Positions 6,271 through 6,748 of a stretch of 6,748 bases of DNA are shown one piece after another. Numbering within the stretch: the first letter of the stretch is position 1; the number at the start of each line of letters is the position of its first letter. The translations under genes and the position numbers were made by a program. The notes under the pieces are model-generated. The model was not told the origin of the DNA. It did no database searches and saw nothing but the letters and a program-made list of their open reading frames with translations. Origin of the DNA: CAYQZD01 sp964421875. GTDB taxonomy: Bacteria > Electryoneota > Tariuqbacteria > Tariuqbacterales > Tariuqbacteraceae. Location: assembly GCA_964421875.1 (NCBI GenBank), contig CAYQZD010000165.1:1-6748 (forward strand). The letters are read 5' to 3'.

Positions 6271-6561
6271 TCAGGAATCAGAGAACTGCTCTAAAAGTCT
6301 CTTGATACGTGAAGCGTATATCATATCATACTTTTCTTCTTGTCCGGGGATGAGATTAATAACCGAGGATTTAACTTTACCGGGGAGGGTTTTCCGTTGG
6401 CCGGGGCTCAAACAGCCACAGACAATCATAGTGCAGGCAGAATCGATGATGGCTTTCACCAGATTAAGGCGGGTTTCTTCCTCGAACAGCGCCAGCGTTA
6501 ATCCATGTTCCTCAAGATGGGTCATACTTTGATCGCAGCGAATAATAAGAAATATCTCCAA
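6271..6561 (-). CDS. small hypothetical protein upstream of the protease
   Basis: I do not recognise this protein. The frame gives up to 96 residues from a TTG at 6561, or 84 from the ATG at 6525. It is mostly soluble in character: an acidic, probably helical start (HLEEHGLTLALFEEETRLNLVKAIID), a Cys-rich centre (SACTMIVCGCLSPGQ), a basic stretch (RKTLPGKVKSS) and a helical end (YASRIKRLLEQFSDS). No signal peptide or membrane helix is apparent. Codon choice resembles the neighbouring genes (many codons ending in C or G, such as CTG GCG CTG TTC), unlike the AT-rich spacers, which argues for a real gene. The start is uncertain: the ATG has no Shine-Dalgarno, TTG overlaps a GGAG, and an in-frame TGA lies two codons upstream of the TTG. 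An ATT at 6546 sits nine bases after that GGAG. The gene may be a 5'-truncated remnant. It ends 107 bases before the protease start and could be cotranscribed with it. Confidence 0.5.
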   Translation of the reverse strand: MEIFLIIRCDQSMTHLEEHGLTLALFEEETRLNLVKAIIDSACTMIVCGCLSPGQRKTLPGKVKSSVINLIPGQEEKYDMIYASRIKRLLEQFSDS

Positions 6562-6748
6562 TAACCGTCAAGGACGGTTTTTATCGCGATTATCTACAAC
6601 TCAGAATGAAAATTCACGGCTCGCGTATAGACGCCACCGTTGTTTTCAGGATAAATAAATATAAAGAAAATACTTATAAAAATCAAATGACATCTATCAC
6701 ATATACCATCATTAGATGGATTCTTATCGGGAACCATCACACAACTAA
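6562..6748. other. AT-rich right edge, no convincing gene
   Basis: Two short frames are open here. A plus-strand frame starts at ATG 6606 and runs off the window (47 codons). A minus-strand frame lies at 6594-6737 (47 residues, MVPDKNPSNDG...). Neither has a Shine-Dalgarno sequence, and they overlap in opposite directions in aligned register. I do not call either a gene. Apart from the hairpin at 6563-6579 I see no clear structure. Confidence 0.5.
6563..6582 (+). terminator. small hairpin with T-run at the 5' edge of the small gene
   Basis: A perfect 7-bp stem (AACCGTC at 6563-6569, GACGGTT at 6573-6579) with a 3-base loop runs into TTTTT on the plus strand, so it resembles a weak plus-strand terminator. 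No plus-strand gene precedes it. On the minus strand it would lie immediately upstream of the small gene's possible start and could instead be a leader hairpin. Confidence 0.35.

Overview
The window looks like a chromosomal segment from an uncultured bacterium of the FCB superphylum (Cloacimonadota, Marinimicrobia, Zixibacteria, KSB1 and similar lineages). The main clue is the large secreted protease at 3467-6163. It ends in the NQPNPFNPET...YNSAGQ...SSGVYFYHL type of C-terminal sorting tail that is typical of these lineages. The placement is inferred from protein style only; no rRNA or marker phylogeny was possible. All convincing genes lie on the minus strand. They are visibly richer in G+C than the AT-rich, repeat-filled spacers between them.

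Region by region, from left to right. 1-531 has no gene. It holds AT-rich DNA with a nested hairpin (236-285), a hairpin that may end transcription from the right (301-342) and traces of dispersed repeats. 532-2310 is the elongasome transpeptidase PBP2 (mrdA), with all three active-site motifs. 2313 to about 2792 is mreD, stop-to-start coupled to mrdA. 2799-3408 is a 610-base spacer without a gene, packed with repeats: a decamer tandem, a nonamer tandem, a pair of inverted hairpins of a widespread dispersed family, and a run of three small hairpins. 3409-3445 is a strong intrinsic terminator for the protease gene. 3467-6163 is a gingipain-type C25 cysteine protease with signal peptide, propeptide, catalytic His and Cys, Ig-like modules and sorting tail. 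6271 to about 6561 is a small unrecognised gene just upstream of the protease and on the same strand. 6562-6748 shows no convincing gene.

mreD and mrdA belong to the rod-shape elongation machinery. Their usual companions, mreB/mreC upstream and rodA downstream, are absent here. The 5' end of mreD has coding sequence for its first membrane helix but no ATG, GTG or TTG in any frame for more than 200 bases upstream of the first GTG. This points to an operon broken at the mreC/mreD junction by repeat-associated rearrangement, or to a non-canonical start. The protease is a separate transcription unit, possibly led by the small gene. I see no new defence or mobile system. The points most worth checking are the mreD start, the state of the mre operon, the covarying hairpin pair, and the protease active site with its small neighbour.
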